A stretch of 64,000 nt of DNA from Tardiphaga sp. 709 (GCF_032401055.1 NZ_CP135529.1:3284501-3348500), one strand, 5' to 3'; shown: positions 26,342 through 35,858, counted from the stretch's first letter. Numbers and translations: made by a program. The notes: generated by a model from the letters alone, not told the origin.

Positions 26342-26896
26342 GTGAATGCGCTCGCCGAAGTGACTGAACAGACCGACCGCTCGCTCCTGATCGTGGAGGA
26401 CGACAAGCCGTTTCTGGAGCGTCTTTCGCGTGCGATGGAAACGCGCGGCTTCACGGTCACATCCTGCGACTCCGTTTCCGAAGGTCTCGCCCAGATCAGC
26501 AAATCAGCACCCGCTTTTGCCGTGGTCGATCTTCGCCTCGGTGACGGCAACGGCCTCGATGTCGTGTCGGCGCTGAAGCAGCAGCGTCCGGATGCGCGCG
26601 CCATCGTGCTCACCGGCTACGGCAACATCGCCACCGCCGTGACCGCGGTGAAGATGGGCGCTGTCGATTATCTGTCGAAGCCGGCCGATGCCGATGACGT
26701 CGTTGCGGCGCTGCTTGCGATCGACAATGACAAGTCCGAATTGCCGAACAACCCGATGTCGGCTGACCGCGTACGCTGGGAACACATCCAGCGCATCTAT
26801 GAGATGTGCAATCGCAACGTCTCGGAGACCGCACGTCGTCTGAACATGCATCGCCGTACGCTGCAGCGCATTCTCGCCAAGCGCGCGCCGCGCTAA
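26342..26896 (+). CDS. regR: RegA/ActR/PrrA-type response regulator
   Basis: Global redox-type response regulator, 184 residues. The receiver domain has acidic pocket ED/D at 19-21 and phospho-acceptor D63 (FAVVDLRLGDGNGLDV). A short Pro-containing linker leads to the Fis-type helix-turn-helix at about 142-184 (HIQRIYEMCNRNVSETARRL, then NMHRRTLQRILAKRAPR), nearly invariant in this family. These regulators control redox, nitrogen-fixation and CO2-fixation genes with the sensor RegB/ActS/RegS. No sensor gene is adjacent. The start is GTG, with GGAGG 10 bases upstream. Confidence 0.92.
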   Translation: MNALAEVTEQTDRSLLIVEDDKPFLERLSRAMETRGFTVTSCDSVSEGLAQISKSAPAFAVVDLRLGDGNGLDVVSALKQQRPDARAIVLTGYGNIATAVTAVKMGAVDYLSKPADADDVVAALLAIDNDKSELPNNPMSADRVRWEHIQRIYEMCNRNVSETARRLNMHRRTLQRILAKRAPR

Positions 26897-26910
26897 GCCT
26901 TCTTTAAAAG

Positions 26911-27405
26911 CTAAATCTCGTTCGGCCAGGCTGCATGACCTTGAGGGTCGTGCAGCCTGTTCAGTCTGTGCGCCGCAGTCATCGCGAAGCGCAACAGCAT
27001 GCCCTTGCGCGTCGGCGCCGGCAGACGATGCTCCGGTGCATCGCAATGAACATGCGCGCCATAGGCATCCGCCACGATCAGGCCTGTGTCGGCGGGAAAA
27101 ATCTCGCACGGCAGATCCTGCGCGAAGGCGAAGAACAGCCGGTCGCAATGCGCGCGGTACTCGGGCCATTTTTGATCCGCCCGCAGATCCTCGATCGACG
27201 ACTTGATCTCGACGATCCAGATATCGCCGCGCTCGTTCAGCGCGACCAGATCCGCACGCCGTCCGGATGGCAGCGGCAGTTCGCTGACGCACGAAAACCC
27301 GAGCGAACGCAGCAGCCTTGTGGTTCCGCGCGCAATCGCCAGCGCCGTCTCGGACTGGCGGCGATCGAAAATCAGCGCGGGGGTGTGAACGGCGTTCGAT
27401 TCCAT
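26911..27405 (-). CDS. mmcB: MmcB-family DNA repair protein
   Basis: 164-residue protein with a PD-(D/E)XK nuclease-like core: D52 in SGRRADLVALNERGD and the E66-x-K68 pair in IWIVEIKSS. It matches the alphaproteobacterial MmcB family, SOS-regulated repair proteins first found through mitomycin C sensitivity in Caulobacter. It is convergent with the RegA-type gene, 14 bases apart, and divergent from the von Willebrand protein gene. I see no LexA site that I would claim. Confidence 0.78.
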   Translation of the reverse strand: MESNAVHTPALIFDRRQSETALAIARGTTRLLRSLGFSCVSELPLPSGRRADLVALNERGDIWIVEIKSSIEDLRADQKWPEYRAHCDRLFFAFAQDLPCEIFPADTGLIVADAYGAHVHCDAPEHRLPAPTRKGMLLRFAMTAAHRLNRLHDPQGHAAWPNEI

Positions 27406-27552
27406 GGCGACAAACTTAGCCGATTTCGGCGGGGCCGCACATCACGTCTCCCGCCGGTCGGCCGCATGAATGTCGCAAGCCGGCCACAGGATTCCGCAAG
27501 CGACGACATGCGCCGAAAGCCATCGCTGCAGCCCGGATTACGGAGACATCCC

Positions 27553-28677
27553 ATGAGCTTAGCCCATCTCGGTCGCGTCGTTCTGCTCGCGGCTGCCGCA
27601 AGTCTGCCGCAAGCGATTTTCGCCGGTTCCGCGCAGGCCAAGCCGACCGTCGAAGTCGCCTTCGTGCTCGACACCACCGGTTCCATGAGTGGGCTGATCG
27701 AGGGCGCCAAGCGCAAGATCTGGTCGATCGCGACCACCATCCTCGACAGTAATCCCGACGCCGACATCCGCATGGGCCTCGTCGCCTATCGCGACATCGG
27801 CGACGACTACGTGACCAAGACCTTCGACCTCACCACCGACATCCAGGATCTCTATGGCAACCTGCTACAGGTCCGGGCTCAGGGCGGCGGCGACTGGCCG
27901 GAAAGCGTCAACGAGGCGCTCGATGTCGCCGTCAACAAGCTGCAATGGACCAAGGGCAACGATGTCCGGCGTATCGTCTTCCTGGTCGGTGACGCACCGC
28001 CGCATATGGATTATCAGCAGGACACGAAATACACGATCACGCTCGAAGTCGCGAAGCAGAAGGACATCATCGTCAACGCTGTTCTCGCAGGCGCCGCCCG
28101 CGATACGGAGAAGGTCTGGCGCGACGTTGCCCAGCGCGGCGACGGCCGTTTCATCGCAATCCCGCAGGATGGCGGCCAGGTCGTGATCATCGAGACACCC
28201 TATGACGAAGAGATCATCATCCTGCAGAATGACATCAACAAGACGGTGATCCCTTACGGCCCCCGCGCACTACAGAAGCACACCGAGAACAAGACACGAC
28301 AGCTCTCGGAAGTCGCAGCGGCGGCGCCCGCCTCGGCAACGGATATGGCGAGCTACATCAACAAGCGCGCGAAAGTCTCGTCGGAAGCCGTCACCGGCGG
28401 CGGCGACCTCGTCAGCGACGTGTCCGCCGGCAAGCAGAAGCTCGACAGCGTGAAGGAGGAAGAATTGCCTGAGGCCATTCGCAAATTGTCTCCGCAGCAG
28501 CGCGCCGATGAACTCGGCAAGCAGATGAAGGATCGCAAAGCGCTGAACGACAAGCTCACAGCGCTGGTGGCCAAGCGCGATGCATACCTCATGACCCAGC
28601 GCGACAAGGCGCCGGCCAAGGCGTCGTCCTTCGACCGCGAGGTCGAGGCGACGTTGAAGGTGCAATTGAAGAAGTGA
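27553..28677 (+). CDS. Exported von Willebrand factor A domain protein
   Basis: 374 residues with a signal peptide (RVVLLAAAASLPQAIFAGSAQA) and a vWA domain (about 35-225). The metal-site motif is a DTTGSMS variant (VAFVLDTTGSMSGL), with further MIDAS-like T/D positions (LVGDAPPH). The C-terminal third is charged and helical (Lys/Glu-rich, about 255-374), with no recognized domain. The start follows GGAG. An upstream in-frame extension to 26935 would run antisense through mmcB and is rejected. Role unknown; vWA proteins usually mediate protein-protein contacts. Confidence 0.85.
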   Translation: MSLAHLGRVVLLAAAASLPQAIFAGSAQAKPTVEVAFVLDTTGSMSGLIEGAKRKIWSIATTILDSNPDADIRMGLVAYRDIGDDYVTKTFDLTTDIQDLYGNLLQVRAQGGGDWPESVNEALDVAVNKLQWTKGNDVRRIVFLVGDAPPHMDYQQDTKYTITLEVAKQKDIIVNAVLAGAARDTEKVWRDVAQRGDGRFIAIPQDGGQVVIIETPYDEEIIILQNDINKTVIPYGPRALQKHTENKTRQLSEVAAAAPASATDMASYINKRAKVSSEAVTGGGDLVSDVSAGKQKLDSVKEEELPEAIRKLSPQQRADELGKQMKDRKALNDKLTALVAKRDAYLMTQRDKAPAKASSFDREVEATLKVQLKK

Positions 28678-28683
28678 TCTTTT

Positions 28684-28856
28684 CCCCTCTCCCCCAGCGC
28701 AGCGAAGCTGCGCGCCGCGGGAGAGGGTGCCTGAGCGAAGCGAAGGCGGGAGAGGGCCTTGAGCGAGCGCCCCCTCTCCCGTCTCGAACCGCTCTGCGGT
28801 TCGATCCACCCTCTCCCACCCGTCGCGGCTGCGCCGCGCCCCGGGGGGAGAGGGCA
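28684..28856. repeat. Dispersed CCCTCTCCC/GGGAGAGGG repeat
   Basis: A compound of at least three inverted CCCTCTCCC-GGGAGAGGG units with inner AGCGCAGCGAAGCTGCGC hairpins. It is in the same family as the block at 2613-2749. It begins 6 bases after the vWA stop and ends near the start of the hydrolase gene. Confidence 0.75.
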
Positions 28857-28913
28857 AGAAAGAAACGCCCAGATCCCCCTTTTCTCGCCCGCAAAAATCA
28901 GCATTGTGGCGCG

Positions 28914-29582
28914 ATGACAGATGAAACCGAACATAAAGCCCAGGCCGGCGGCACCATCATCCCGGTGACCCTGTTTCAGCAGAACTGCATGTTGCTGTGG
29001 GATGAGGCCACGCGGCAGGCCGTAGTGATCGATCCCGGCGGCGATGTGCCGCTGATCCTGGACGCCATTGCCAAGGCCAATGTGAAGGTCGAACAGATCT
29101 GGCTGACTCACGGCCATATCGACCATGTCGGCGGTGCCGACGAGCTGCGCGAAACGCTGAAAGTCGAGATCATCGGCCCGCATGTCGCCGATACGTTCCT
29201 GCTCGAACATGTCGAGGACAGCGGTGCGAAATACGGCATGACGGGCACCCGCAACTTCATGCCCGATCGCTGGCTCAATGAAGGTGACACCGTCAGTGTC
29301 GGCGGGCTAAGCTTCGACATCTTGCACTGCCCCGGTCATTCGCCCGGCAGCGTTGTGTATTACAGCAAGGCGATGAAATTCGCCCATGTCGGCGACGTGC
29401 TGTTCGCAGGCTCCATCGGGCGGACCGACTTCCCCGGCGGTAGCCATGAGACATTAATCAATTCGATTACGACCAAGCTGATCCCGCTCGGCGACGATGT
29501 CGGGTTCATCTGCGGTCATGGCCCCGGCTCCAGCATCGGCCAGGAGCGGATGACCAACCCGTTCCTCACCGGCCAGGCATAA
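28914..29582 (+). CDS. Metallo-beta-lactamase-fold hydrolase (glyoxalase II-like)
   Basis: 222-residue zinc hydrolase. The metal motif HGHIDHVGG (about residues 64-72) is complete, with later ligands in CPGHSPGSVVYY, HVGDVLFAGSIGRTDF and the C-terminal ICGHGPGSS. The short version lacking the glutathione-binding C-terminal domain of GloB suggests a YcbL-like hydrolase acting on thioesters; the true substrate is open. ATG 28914 lacks a strong ribosome site, and the frame is open upstream through the repeat. Confidence 0.9.
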   Translation: MTDETEHKAQAGGTIIPVTLFQQNCMLLWDEATRQAVVIDPGGDVPLILDAIAKANVKVEQIWLTHGHIDHVGGADELRETLKVEIIGPHVADTFLLEHVEDSGAKYGMTGTRNFMPDRWLNEGDTVSVGGLSFDILHCPGHSPGSVVYYSKAMKFAHVGDVLFAGSIGRTDFPGGSHETLINSITTKLIPLGDDVGFICGHGPGSSIGQERMTNPFLTGQA

Positions 29583-29589
29583 TCTCGCG

Positions 29590-29916
29590 ATGAGCGATGA
29601 CAGGGCCTCCGGGGAGCAAGGAGCGCTGTCCAAGCACATCCTGCCGAGCTCCGGAACGATGATCGGCGTCTGCGCGACGCTGATCGGACTGGTCAAGATC
29701 ATGGAGCCGCAGATCGGCCCCAGCCGGGTCGATGAATATTCGGCCATCGCCTCGCTGTTCTTCCTCGCCAGCGCGGTCGCGTCTTATACGTCGATGCGGA
29801 AGTCGCAAAACCGCCAACTCAGCGAGCGCTGCGAGTCGATTGCCGATCAGTGCTTTCTGGGAGGCCTCGTCGCGATCACGGTGATCATCCTGTTTTTCGC
29901 TTACGAAGTCATCTAG
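29590..29916 (+). CDS. Small membrane protein of unknown function
   Basis: 108 residues with three predicted membrane helices (GTMIGVCATLIGLVKIM, IASLFFLASAVASYTSM, FLGGLVAITVIILFFAYEVI) separated by short polar loops. No family recognized with confidence. It starts 7 bases after the hydrolase stop and is probably co-transcribed with it. Its end overlaps the convergent gene by a few bases. Confidence 0.7.
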   Translation: MSDDRASGEQGALSKHILPSSGTMIGVCATLIGLVKIMEPQIGPSRVDEYSAIASLFFLASAVASYTSMRKSQNRQLSERCESIADQCFLGGLVAITVIILFFAYEVI

Positions 29917-30173
29917 CAGGATCGGACAGCTTGACCCGGATCGGCCCAATCCTCGATCTGCGACGCCGCAATGGTACGTTTGGGCTGATGCGGATTGAGC
30001 GTGCCAGCTGTTGCGGTCCAGCCTTTGGCCAGAATTTCCCGGGCGAACAGTTTTGCATCGATTTCGGATTTGAAGGTCCTGGTCGTACGTACCCCGCCCC
30101 CAGCGCGGGTGTCGGACTTCACTGATTTGTCGGGGCCAAACGCCACGTACCAGATATCGGGCTTCGTCATCAT
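29913..30173 (-). CDS. Conserved-looking small hypothetical protein
   Basis: About 86 residues (MMTKPDIWYVAFGPDKSVKS onward), with a basic middle and a charged C-terminus (TLNPHQPKRTIAASQIEDW). No signal or membrane segment. Start chosen at the double ATG 30173/30170, because the upstream extension looks like noncoding sequence. The balance of charged and aromatic residues looks coding, but the family is not recognized. Confidence 0.55.
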   Translation of the reverse strand: MMTKPDIWYVAFGPDKSVKSDTRAGGGVRTTRTFKSEIDAKLFAREILAKGWTATAGTLNPHQPKRTIAASQIEDWADPGQAVRSC

Positions 30174-30238
30174 GGTGTAGTAACGCGAATTGTGACGAAA
30201 AGTTGCACCTGGTGTGGCATATGCGGCGCCAATTTTGC

Positions 30239-31210
30239 TTAGCGCTTGGTTACATGCCGCGGCTGGACGATATCCGATACCAGCCCGAGCTTTTCCAAAA
30301 GGCGGATCGTCAGATAGGTGGTGTCGAATTCCCACCAGCGATGGCCATGGCGTGCTGAGCGCTGATCGGCGTGATGGTTGTTATGCCAGCCCTCGCCATG
30401 GGCGAGGTAGCCAATGAACAGATTGTTGCGGCTGTCCTCATCGGTCGCGTAGTTGCGATAACCCCAGATGTGGGTGACCGAATTGACTGCCCAGGTCTGA
30501 TGCCAGACGAAGACCGTTCGTACGAACACTGCCCAGATGACGATGCTTAGTGCGAACTGCACGGCCTCGGCCCATGACCCACCCCACAGCAATTTTCCGG
30601 CCAGGCCCGCAAAGAAGAAGACGTTGACCTGGATGAGCAGGATCTTCAGCTGCCAGAAATTACGTTCCAGCGCGACATAGAACGGATCGCGCAGGACGTC
30701 TTTCGCATACCGGTCATAAATACCGAGGCGGGACAGATCCGGGTTCTTCACCAGCAGCCAGCCGATATGGCCCCAGAAGAAGCCGGCAAGTGGGCTGTGG
30801 GGATCCGGCTGTTCATCAGACTTCTCGTGATGACGGCGATGGATGGCAACCCAGCGCGCCGGCGTATCCTCGGCACAGCAGATCGCCACGACAACGAAGG
30901 CGTGCTCCAGCCATTTCGGGCACCTGAAACCGCGATGCGTCAGCAGCCGGTGATAGCCGATATTGATGCCGATGAGGCCGAACAACCGCGCTGCGATGAC
31001 CGCCACGATCACCGCTGTCCAGTTGAAGAACAGCGGCATCAGCGCGAGCAATGCGAGTGCGTGAAAGGTAACGATGGTGAGCGTGTTGAACCAGTCGATG
31101 CGGTAGGGCTGCACGCCGTCCGGCAAAGCGAGACCTGTCTCGGTACGATCGGCAAGGGGGATGTCCAGTGCGATGGCAGGGGCGATCTGATCGCGATTGC
31201 TGGTGGCCAT
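30239..31210 (-). CDS. Membrane fatty-acid (acyl-CoA, delta-9-type) desaturase
   Basis: Di-iron membrane desaturase introducing a double bond into acyl chains, 323 residues. All three histidine boxes are present: HRLLTH, HRRHH and HNNHH (EGWHNNHHADQ), with four membrane helices in the usual pairs (LTIVTFHALALLALMPLFF; NVFFFAGLAGKLLW onward). The sequence DWFNTLTIVTFH and the WAVNSVTHIWGYR segment are typical of stearoyl-type desaturases. ATG 31210 follows GGAG; an upstream in-frame ATG at 31285 is less likely. Confidence 0.93.
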   Translation of the reverse strand: MATSNRDQIAPAIALDIPLADRTETGLALPDGVQPYRIDWFNTLTIVTFHALALLALMPLFFNWTAVIVAVIAARLFGLIGINIGYHRLLTHRGFRCPKWLEHAFVVVAICCAEDTPARWVAIHRRHHEKSDEQPDPHSPLAGFFWGHIGWLLVKNPDLSRLGIYDRYAKDVLRDPFYVALERNFWQLKILLIQVNVFFFAGLAGKLLWGGSWAEAVQFALSIVIWAVFVRTVFVWHQTWAVNSVTHIWGYRNYATDEDSRNNLFIGYLAHGEGWHNNHHADQRSARHGHRWWEFDTTYLTIRLLEKLGLVSDIVQPRHVTKR

Positions 31211-31327
31211 CGTTCTCCGCATCCGGGCGATTGATCGCCGCGTGGTGCTCGTGTGATTCCCCGGCACTTCTCTACGCGAGAACATCGGCGCTGACTACAG
31301 ATACGCCGTAGGCCATAGATGGAACAA

Positions 31328-31353
31328 AACAGGCCGCCTGAAGGCGGCCTGTT
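31328..31353 (-). terminator. Terminator of the DUF1236 gene
   Basis: Perfect 11-base stem AACAGGCCGCC / GGCGGCCTGTT with a 4-base loop. Read on the minus strand, the stem ends in GGCCTGTTTTGTT, a T-rich tail. It lies 23 bases past the stop of the DUF1236 gene. Confidence 0.85.
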
Positions 31354-31376
31354 CGAAAAGTCATTTATTGATCGGC

Positions 31377-31796
31377 TTAATCGATCACTTCGACGATGCG
31401 ATGGGTACGCGGCTCGACGAGAACCGTGCGACCATTGACCACGGTGTAGCGGTATTCACGGGCGGAATTGTATTCTGCCGGAACCTCGTAATAGGTTACT
31501 CCGCTCTCAGGCAACACGGCACCGACGCGAACTTCGTTGCTATAGGTGTAGGATGGGCGACGCTGTTCCACGACATAGCTGCGGAACCGCGGACGATCGT
31601 CGACGCCGAGCACGCCGGCTACGCCGCCGACAACACCACCAATGGTGCCGCCTACGATAGCGCCAACAGGACCAGCTGCGCGCTCGCCATCGCGCGCACC
31701 ACGCTCGATGCCTCCGGGGACACCCTGAGCCTGAGCAACAGCGGGAAGAGCCATTGTGGCGACAATGGCGGCGGTTCCGAGAAGACGGCGGATCAT
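31377..31796 (-). CDS. Exported DUF1236-family protein
   Basis: 139-residue secreted protein. Signal peptide IRRLLGTAAIVATMALPAVA; a Gly/Ala/Val-rich low-complexity stretch (VGAIVGGTIGGVVGGVAGV) that could insert in a membrane or form a glycine zipper; then the C-terminal DUF1236 module ending RYTVVNGRTVLVEPRTHRIV, common in Rhizobiales periplasmic proteins. Function unknown. ATG 31796 has GGAG upstream; a longer upstream frame is rejected. Confidence 0.85.
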   Translation of the reverse strand: MIRRLLGTAAIVATMALPAVAQAQGVPGGIERGARDGERAAGPVGAIVGGTIGGVVGGVAGVLGVDDRPRFRSYVVEQRRPSYTYSNEVRVGAVLPESGVTYYEVPAEYNSAREYRYTVVNGRTVLVEPRTHRIVEVID

Positions 31797-31928
31797 GATG
31801 ATCTCCAGTTTCGATTGATTGGTGTTGCGCCGATACAAGTGCGCGGTCGCACAATGGTTCCGGGAAATTGAACCGTTAGAACCTGCGCACAGCGGCTGAA
31901 ATAGCTTGAGAGAAATGGAACCGAATAG

Positions 31929-34418
31929 TCAGTTCGTGATCATCGCACGGATGCGTTGCAAGAAATGATCGAGGTCGAACGGCTTGGTGATCATTTCCAT
32001 CCCAGGCAGCAGGAAGCCCTTCGCCATAACGACGCTTTCAGAATAACCGGTGATGAACAGGATCTTCAAGTCCGGCCGCGCCTCGCGCGCCTGATCGGCA
32101 AGCTGACGGCCGTTCATGCCGGGCAGCCCAATATCGGTGACCAGCAGATCGATATTCGGCGTCTCGCGCAGGACCCGTAAGCCCGACGGACCATCAACTG
32201 CCTCGAGCACGCGATAGCCTTCGTCCTGCAACATATCGACGATGACAGAGCGCACCACCGGCTCATCCTCGACCACCAGCAGGGTTTCGCCTGCGGCTAC
32301 GCGCTGATCGTCCTTCAGCGGGTCGGCATCCTGTGTAGCAGCGTCTCCCTCGTGACGCGGCAGATACAGTTTCACAGCCGTCCCGATACCGAGCCTGCTG
32401 TCGATGCTGACATGTCCGTTGGACTGACGCGCGAAGCCGTAGATCATCGACAGGCCGAGGCCCGTGCCCTGCCCGATCGGCTTTGTCGTGAAGAACGGAT
32501 CGAAAGCGCGCGCCACGACCTCCGGGCTCATGCCGGTTCCGCTGTCGCTGACACTGATACAGATATAGTCGCCCGGCGTCAGAGCCGGCGCATTGGCATT
32601 GATGGCATCGACACGCACATTCTGTGTCGCGATCTTCAGGTGCCCACCATCAGGCATCGCGTCGCGCGCATTGATCGCCAGATTGAGCAACGCGCTTTCC
32701 AACTGGTTCGGATCGCACAGCGTGCACCACAGATCAGGCGCCGCCGCGATATCGAGATCCAGCGTCTCGCCAATGGTCCGGCGCAACAGATCCTCCAGCG
32801 AGACGATCAGCACATTGGCATCGACGCTTTTCGGAATTAGCGGTTGCCGCCGCGCGAAGGCCAGCAACCGGTGCGTCAGCGCCGCCGCACGATTTGCCGA
32901 GGTCATCGCAGCGTCGATATAGCGCGCGATATTGTCGGTGCGACCCTGACCGAGCCGTGTCTGCATCAGGTCGAGCGAGCCGACGATGCCTGTGAGCAGG
33001 TTGTTGAAGTCGTGCGCGATGCCGCCGGTGAGCTGACCGACAGCCTCCATCTTCTGCGACTGCCGCAGCGCCTCTTCAGTATTTCTAAGGCGCTCGGCGG
33101 CAGCCTTCTCGGCAGTGACATCGCGCGCCACACAATAGATCTGGTTCTGATCCGGCACCGCCGTCCAGGACAGCCAGCGATAGGAGCCATCCTTGTGGCG
33201 AAGGCGATTCTCGAAGCGGATCGTTGGCTCGCCGGCAACAAGCTTATCGACCTCGGTCATTGTCCTGGCCTGGTCCTCGGGATGCTCGAGCCAGCGCGAG
33301 GTCTTGTTGAGCAGCTCGGCCTCGCTCCAGCCGAGCGTGCGCGTCCAGGCCGGATTGACGGTGCGCCAGACGCCATCATAGTCGGAGACCATCAGGAGAT
33401 CCTGCGACACGCTCCAGATCCGGTCGCGCTCACGCGTCTTGTCACGCACGCGCTGTTCCAGCGTCTCATTGAGGTCTGCAAGTTTTGCCGCGAGCTGACG
33501 CGCCTGATCCTCGCTCTTGCGCAGCGCCTTCTCGGCCAGCACCTGATCGGTGACGTCGGTATGCGCACCGACCAGCCGCAGCGGCTTTCCCGCGTCGTCG
33601 CGCTCGATATAGGACCGGACTGAAATCCAGCGAGTCTCGCCATCGCTCGGGCGAATGATGCGATACTGTACAGTGTAGTCGCGCACGCCGCTTTTCACCG
33701 CATCGCGAAATTTCTGCTCCGTCGCCTCGCGATCCTCGGGGTGGATGCGACGCACCCAATCTTCGTGCGACTCGTTGGCCGCTTCCGGCGGTAAACCATG
33801 AACAATCAGATATTCGGGCGATCGACGATTGCGGAAGCCGGTACGTAGATCGACTTCGAGACCGCCGATCTGGCCAATCTGCTGCACGCGCGCGAGCTCT
33901 GCTTCTCGCTCACGCAAGACAATGGTCGCTTCATGATCCCGGGTGACATCGCGGCAAACCACCAGCACGCCGCCGACGCCGTCATCCAGATCGAGCGGAC
34001 TGTAGCTGTAGGTCCAATAGCTGTGTTCGAGCTTGCCATTGCGCGTCATGGGGATCAGCTGGTTTTCGTGCCAGGTGGCACCGCCGCCACTCATCACCTG
34101 CGCGATCTGCGGGCCGATGATGGGCCAGATCTCGTGCCAGAATTCACGGCCGCGCGCGCCCAGCCCTGCGTGATGCTGTTGTGCATCCATGGTCAGCCCA
34201 TAGGCGTCATTATAGAACTGGATGAGGTCCGGTCCCCACCAGATGAACATCGGGTGGTTCGTATTCAGCACGATCCGGATCGCGGTGCGCAGACTCTGCG
34301 GCCAGGTGTCCGGTGCTCCGATCGGATGCGACGCCCAATCGTAAGCACGCATCAACGCTCCCATCTCGCCTCCACCGGCGAGAAAGTCGGGCGAATTCGG
34401 TCGATGGGCATCCAACAT
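31929..34418 (-). CDS. PAS-containing hybrid sensor histidine kinase
   Basis: Cytoplasmic hybrid kinase, about 829 residues, no membrane helix. N-terminal PAS-like domain (FIWWGPDLIQFYNDAYGLTM), two further PAS modules (WVRRIHPEDREATEQKFRDA; WTRTLGWSEAELLNKTSRWL) and a coiled coil. The HWE/HisKA-type kinase core has its His in GGIAHDFNNLLTGIVGSLDL, with the ATPase motifs VSDSGTGMSPEV and GQGTGLGLSMIYG. The C-terminal receiver has its phospho-acceptor Asp in DLLVTDIGLPGMNG. The start codon is uncertain (ATG 34418, or TTG 34439); no good ribosome site. No response-regulator output gene is adjacent. This architecture often senses light, oxygen or redox. Confidence 0.9.
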   Translation of the reverse strand: MLDAHRPNSPDFLAGGGEMGALMRAYDWASHPIGAPDTWPQSLRTAIRIVLNTNHPMFIWWGPDLIQFYNDAYGLTMDAQQHHAGLGARGREFWHEIWPIIGPQIAQVMSGGGATWHENQLIPMTRNGKLEHSYWTYSYSPLDLDDGVGGVLVVCRDVTRDHEATIVLREREAELARVQQIGQIGGLEVDLRTGFRNRRSPEYLIVHGLPPEAANESHEDWVRRIHPEDREATEQKFRDAVKSGVRDYTVQYRIIRPSDGETRWISVRSYIERDDAGKPLRLVGAHTDVTDQVLAEKALRKSEDQARQLAAKLADLNETLEQRVRDKTRERDRIWSVSQDLLMVSDYDGVWRTVNPAWTRTLGWSEAELLNKTSRWLEHPEDQARTMTEVDKLVAGEPTIRFENRLRHKDGSYRWLSWTAVPDQNQIYCVARDVTAEKAAAERLRNTEEALRQSQKMEAVGQLTGGIAHDFNNLLTGIVGSLDLMQTRLGQGRTDNIARYIDAAMTSANRAAALTHRLLAFARRQPLIPKSVDANVLIVSLEDLLRRTIGETLDLDIAAAPDLWCTLCDPNQLESALLNLAINARDAMPDGGHLKIATQNVRVDAINANAPALTPGDYICISVSDSGTGMSPEVVARAFDPFFTTKPIGQGTGLGLSMIYGFARQSNGHVSIDSRLGIGTAVKLYLPRHEGDAATQDADPLKDDQRVAAGETLLVVEDEPVVRSVIVDMLQDEGYRVLEAVDGPSGLRVLRETPNIDLLVTDIGLPGMNGRQLADQAREARPDLKILFITGYSESVVMAKGFLLPGMEMITKPFDLDHFLQRIRAMITN

Positions 34419-34518
34419 GCGCGGGCAATCGGTACGCAAGACCAGTCTGACGTATCTTGAGAACTTAGCGCCCTGTCAGACCCGGCGCAAATCGGCGCAA
34501 ATCACGGCCTGTTACTTG

Positions 34519-35709
34519 TCAGGGTGACTTGATGAGGCCGGCAGCCGTGAGAGCCCGGGTAATGACACTGTTGATATCGATAGGCCGCCGTCCTGCGGGA
34601 TCGCGGCGCGCGGCGCCTCGATCGCCTGACGTGCGCGGCTTTTGCTGCGTCACCAATGAGACAACAGCATCCGCCGGCGCCGCGGGTTCCACGGCTGCAG
34701 CTTCGACATTGCGGGGTGCAAGCTGCCGGGTAAGGCCGAAGAACTGCGCGATATGATAGGAGGATGAGATGCCGGCTTCGAGCAGGAAGGCACCGGCGGC
34801 ACCATAGGGCTCGTCCTGCCCGGCAATCGCCAGCGGCGCGCCATGCGCCATGTCGGTGATCGTGTAGGATTCCACGACGGTTTCCCCGTCCTTGTTCCAC
34901 CACACCTCACGCGGATAGCCGTCGACATCGACGGCGGACATCGGTGCGGGCGGCAGGCCGTGAAGGTCGAGCCACTGCTTGACGATTTCGCCGGCATTGG
35001 CGGGATTGACGGTGCGATCGGCACTGCCATGCCAAACGGATACTTTCGGCCACTCACCGGTATGCGGCGATGCCTTGCGCACGAGATTGCCGAGATCGTT
35101 CGCGGCGCGCGGCGCCGCGCGATACATACCGCTCAGCGCTTCCTGCATGGTGGTGGCGATACCGTAAGGCAGGCCTGCGATGATGGCACCAGCAGCAAAG
35201 ACATCAGGATAGGTCGCGAGCATCACCGAGGTCATCGCGCCGCCGGCCGACAGACCCGTAACGAAGATACGCTTGCGATCCACATCGTGGTCCACGGCGA
35301 TCTGCTCGATCATCTCTCGGATCGAGAGCGCTTCGCCGCTATCGCGCGCGATATCATCGGCGTTAAACCAGTTGAAGCAGGTGTTGCCGTTATTGGATGA
35401 CTTCTGCTCGGGCATCAGCAGCGCGAAACCATAGCGCTCTGCGAGAGCAGACCAGCCGGTGCCGTTGTCATAGCCCGCAGCGTTCTGGGTGCATCCGTGC
35501 AGCACGACGACCAATGCCGGATTCGCTGCCAGCGTGGCGGGCACGTAACTGAACATACGGAGGTCGCCGGGATTGCTGCCGAAACCCGTTGATTCGCTGA
35601 TCGGGCTCAAACCTGCCGACGCACGGCCACGCGCCAGCCCTTCCAACGTATTGATTCCGGGCGGTTTCGGGAGATTGCGGAGGAAATCGATATTATCGGC
35701 GAGGGACAC
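34519..35709 (-). CDS. PHB depolymerase-family esterase (LpqC/PhaZ type)
   Basis: Alpha/beta hydrolase of about 396 residues in the poly(3-hydroxybutyrate) depolymerase/feruloyl-esterase family. The oxyanion segment VVVLHGCTQNAAGYDNGTGW and the nucleophile motif GLSAGGAMT are clear, and a conserved histidine follows in DMAHGAPLAIAG. The start is chosen as GTG 35709 because AGGAG sits 5 bases before it and VSLADNIDFLRNLP fits the family's N-terminus; ATG 35754 is the alternative. The C-terminal 60 residues are low-complexity and Pro/Ala/Arg-rich. Could degrade polyhydroxyalkanoate or another ester; no signal peptide is evident. Confidence 0.88.
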   Translation of the reverse strand: MSLADNIDFLRNLPKPPGINTLEGLARGRASAGLSPISESTGFGSNPGDLRMFSYVPATLAANPALVVVLHGCTQNAAGYDNGTGWSALAERYGFALLMPEQKSSNNGNTCFNWFNADDIARDSGEALSIREMIEQIAVDHDVDRKRIFVTGLSAGGAMTSVMLATYPDVFAAGAIIAGLPYGIATTMQEALSGMYRAAPRAANDLGNLVRKASPHTGEWPKVSVWHGSADRTVNPANAGEIVKQWLDLHGLPPAPMSAVDVDGYPREVWWNKDGETVVESYTITDMAHGAPLAIAGQDEPYGAAGAFLLEAGISSSYHIAQFFGLTRQLAPRNVEAAAVEPAAPADAVVSLVTQQKPRTSGDRGAARRDPAGRRPIDINSVITRALTAAGLIKSP

Positions 35710-35858
35710 GGCAGCTCCTAGGTCGTCAGGCTTATACAACAGTACCGACGGCATATGGTTGCTGCACTGCAAAATAAAACAAATACGGTTTCAATATACC
35801 TATCAACGAAACGAGAGGCGCCACAGACGCTTCAGAAATTACCTATATTGCAAAGGAA

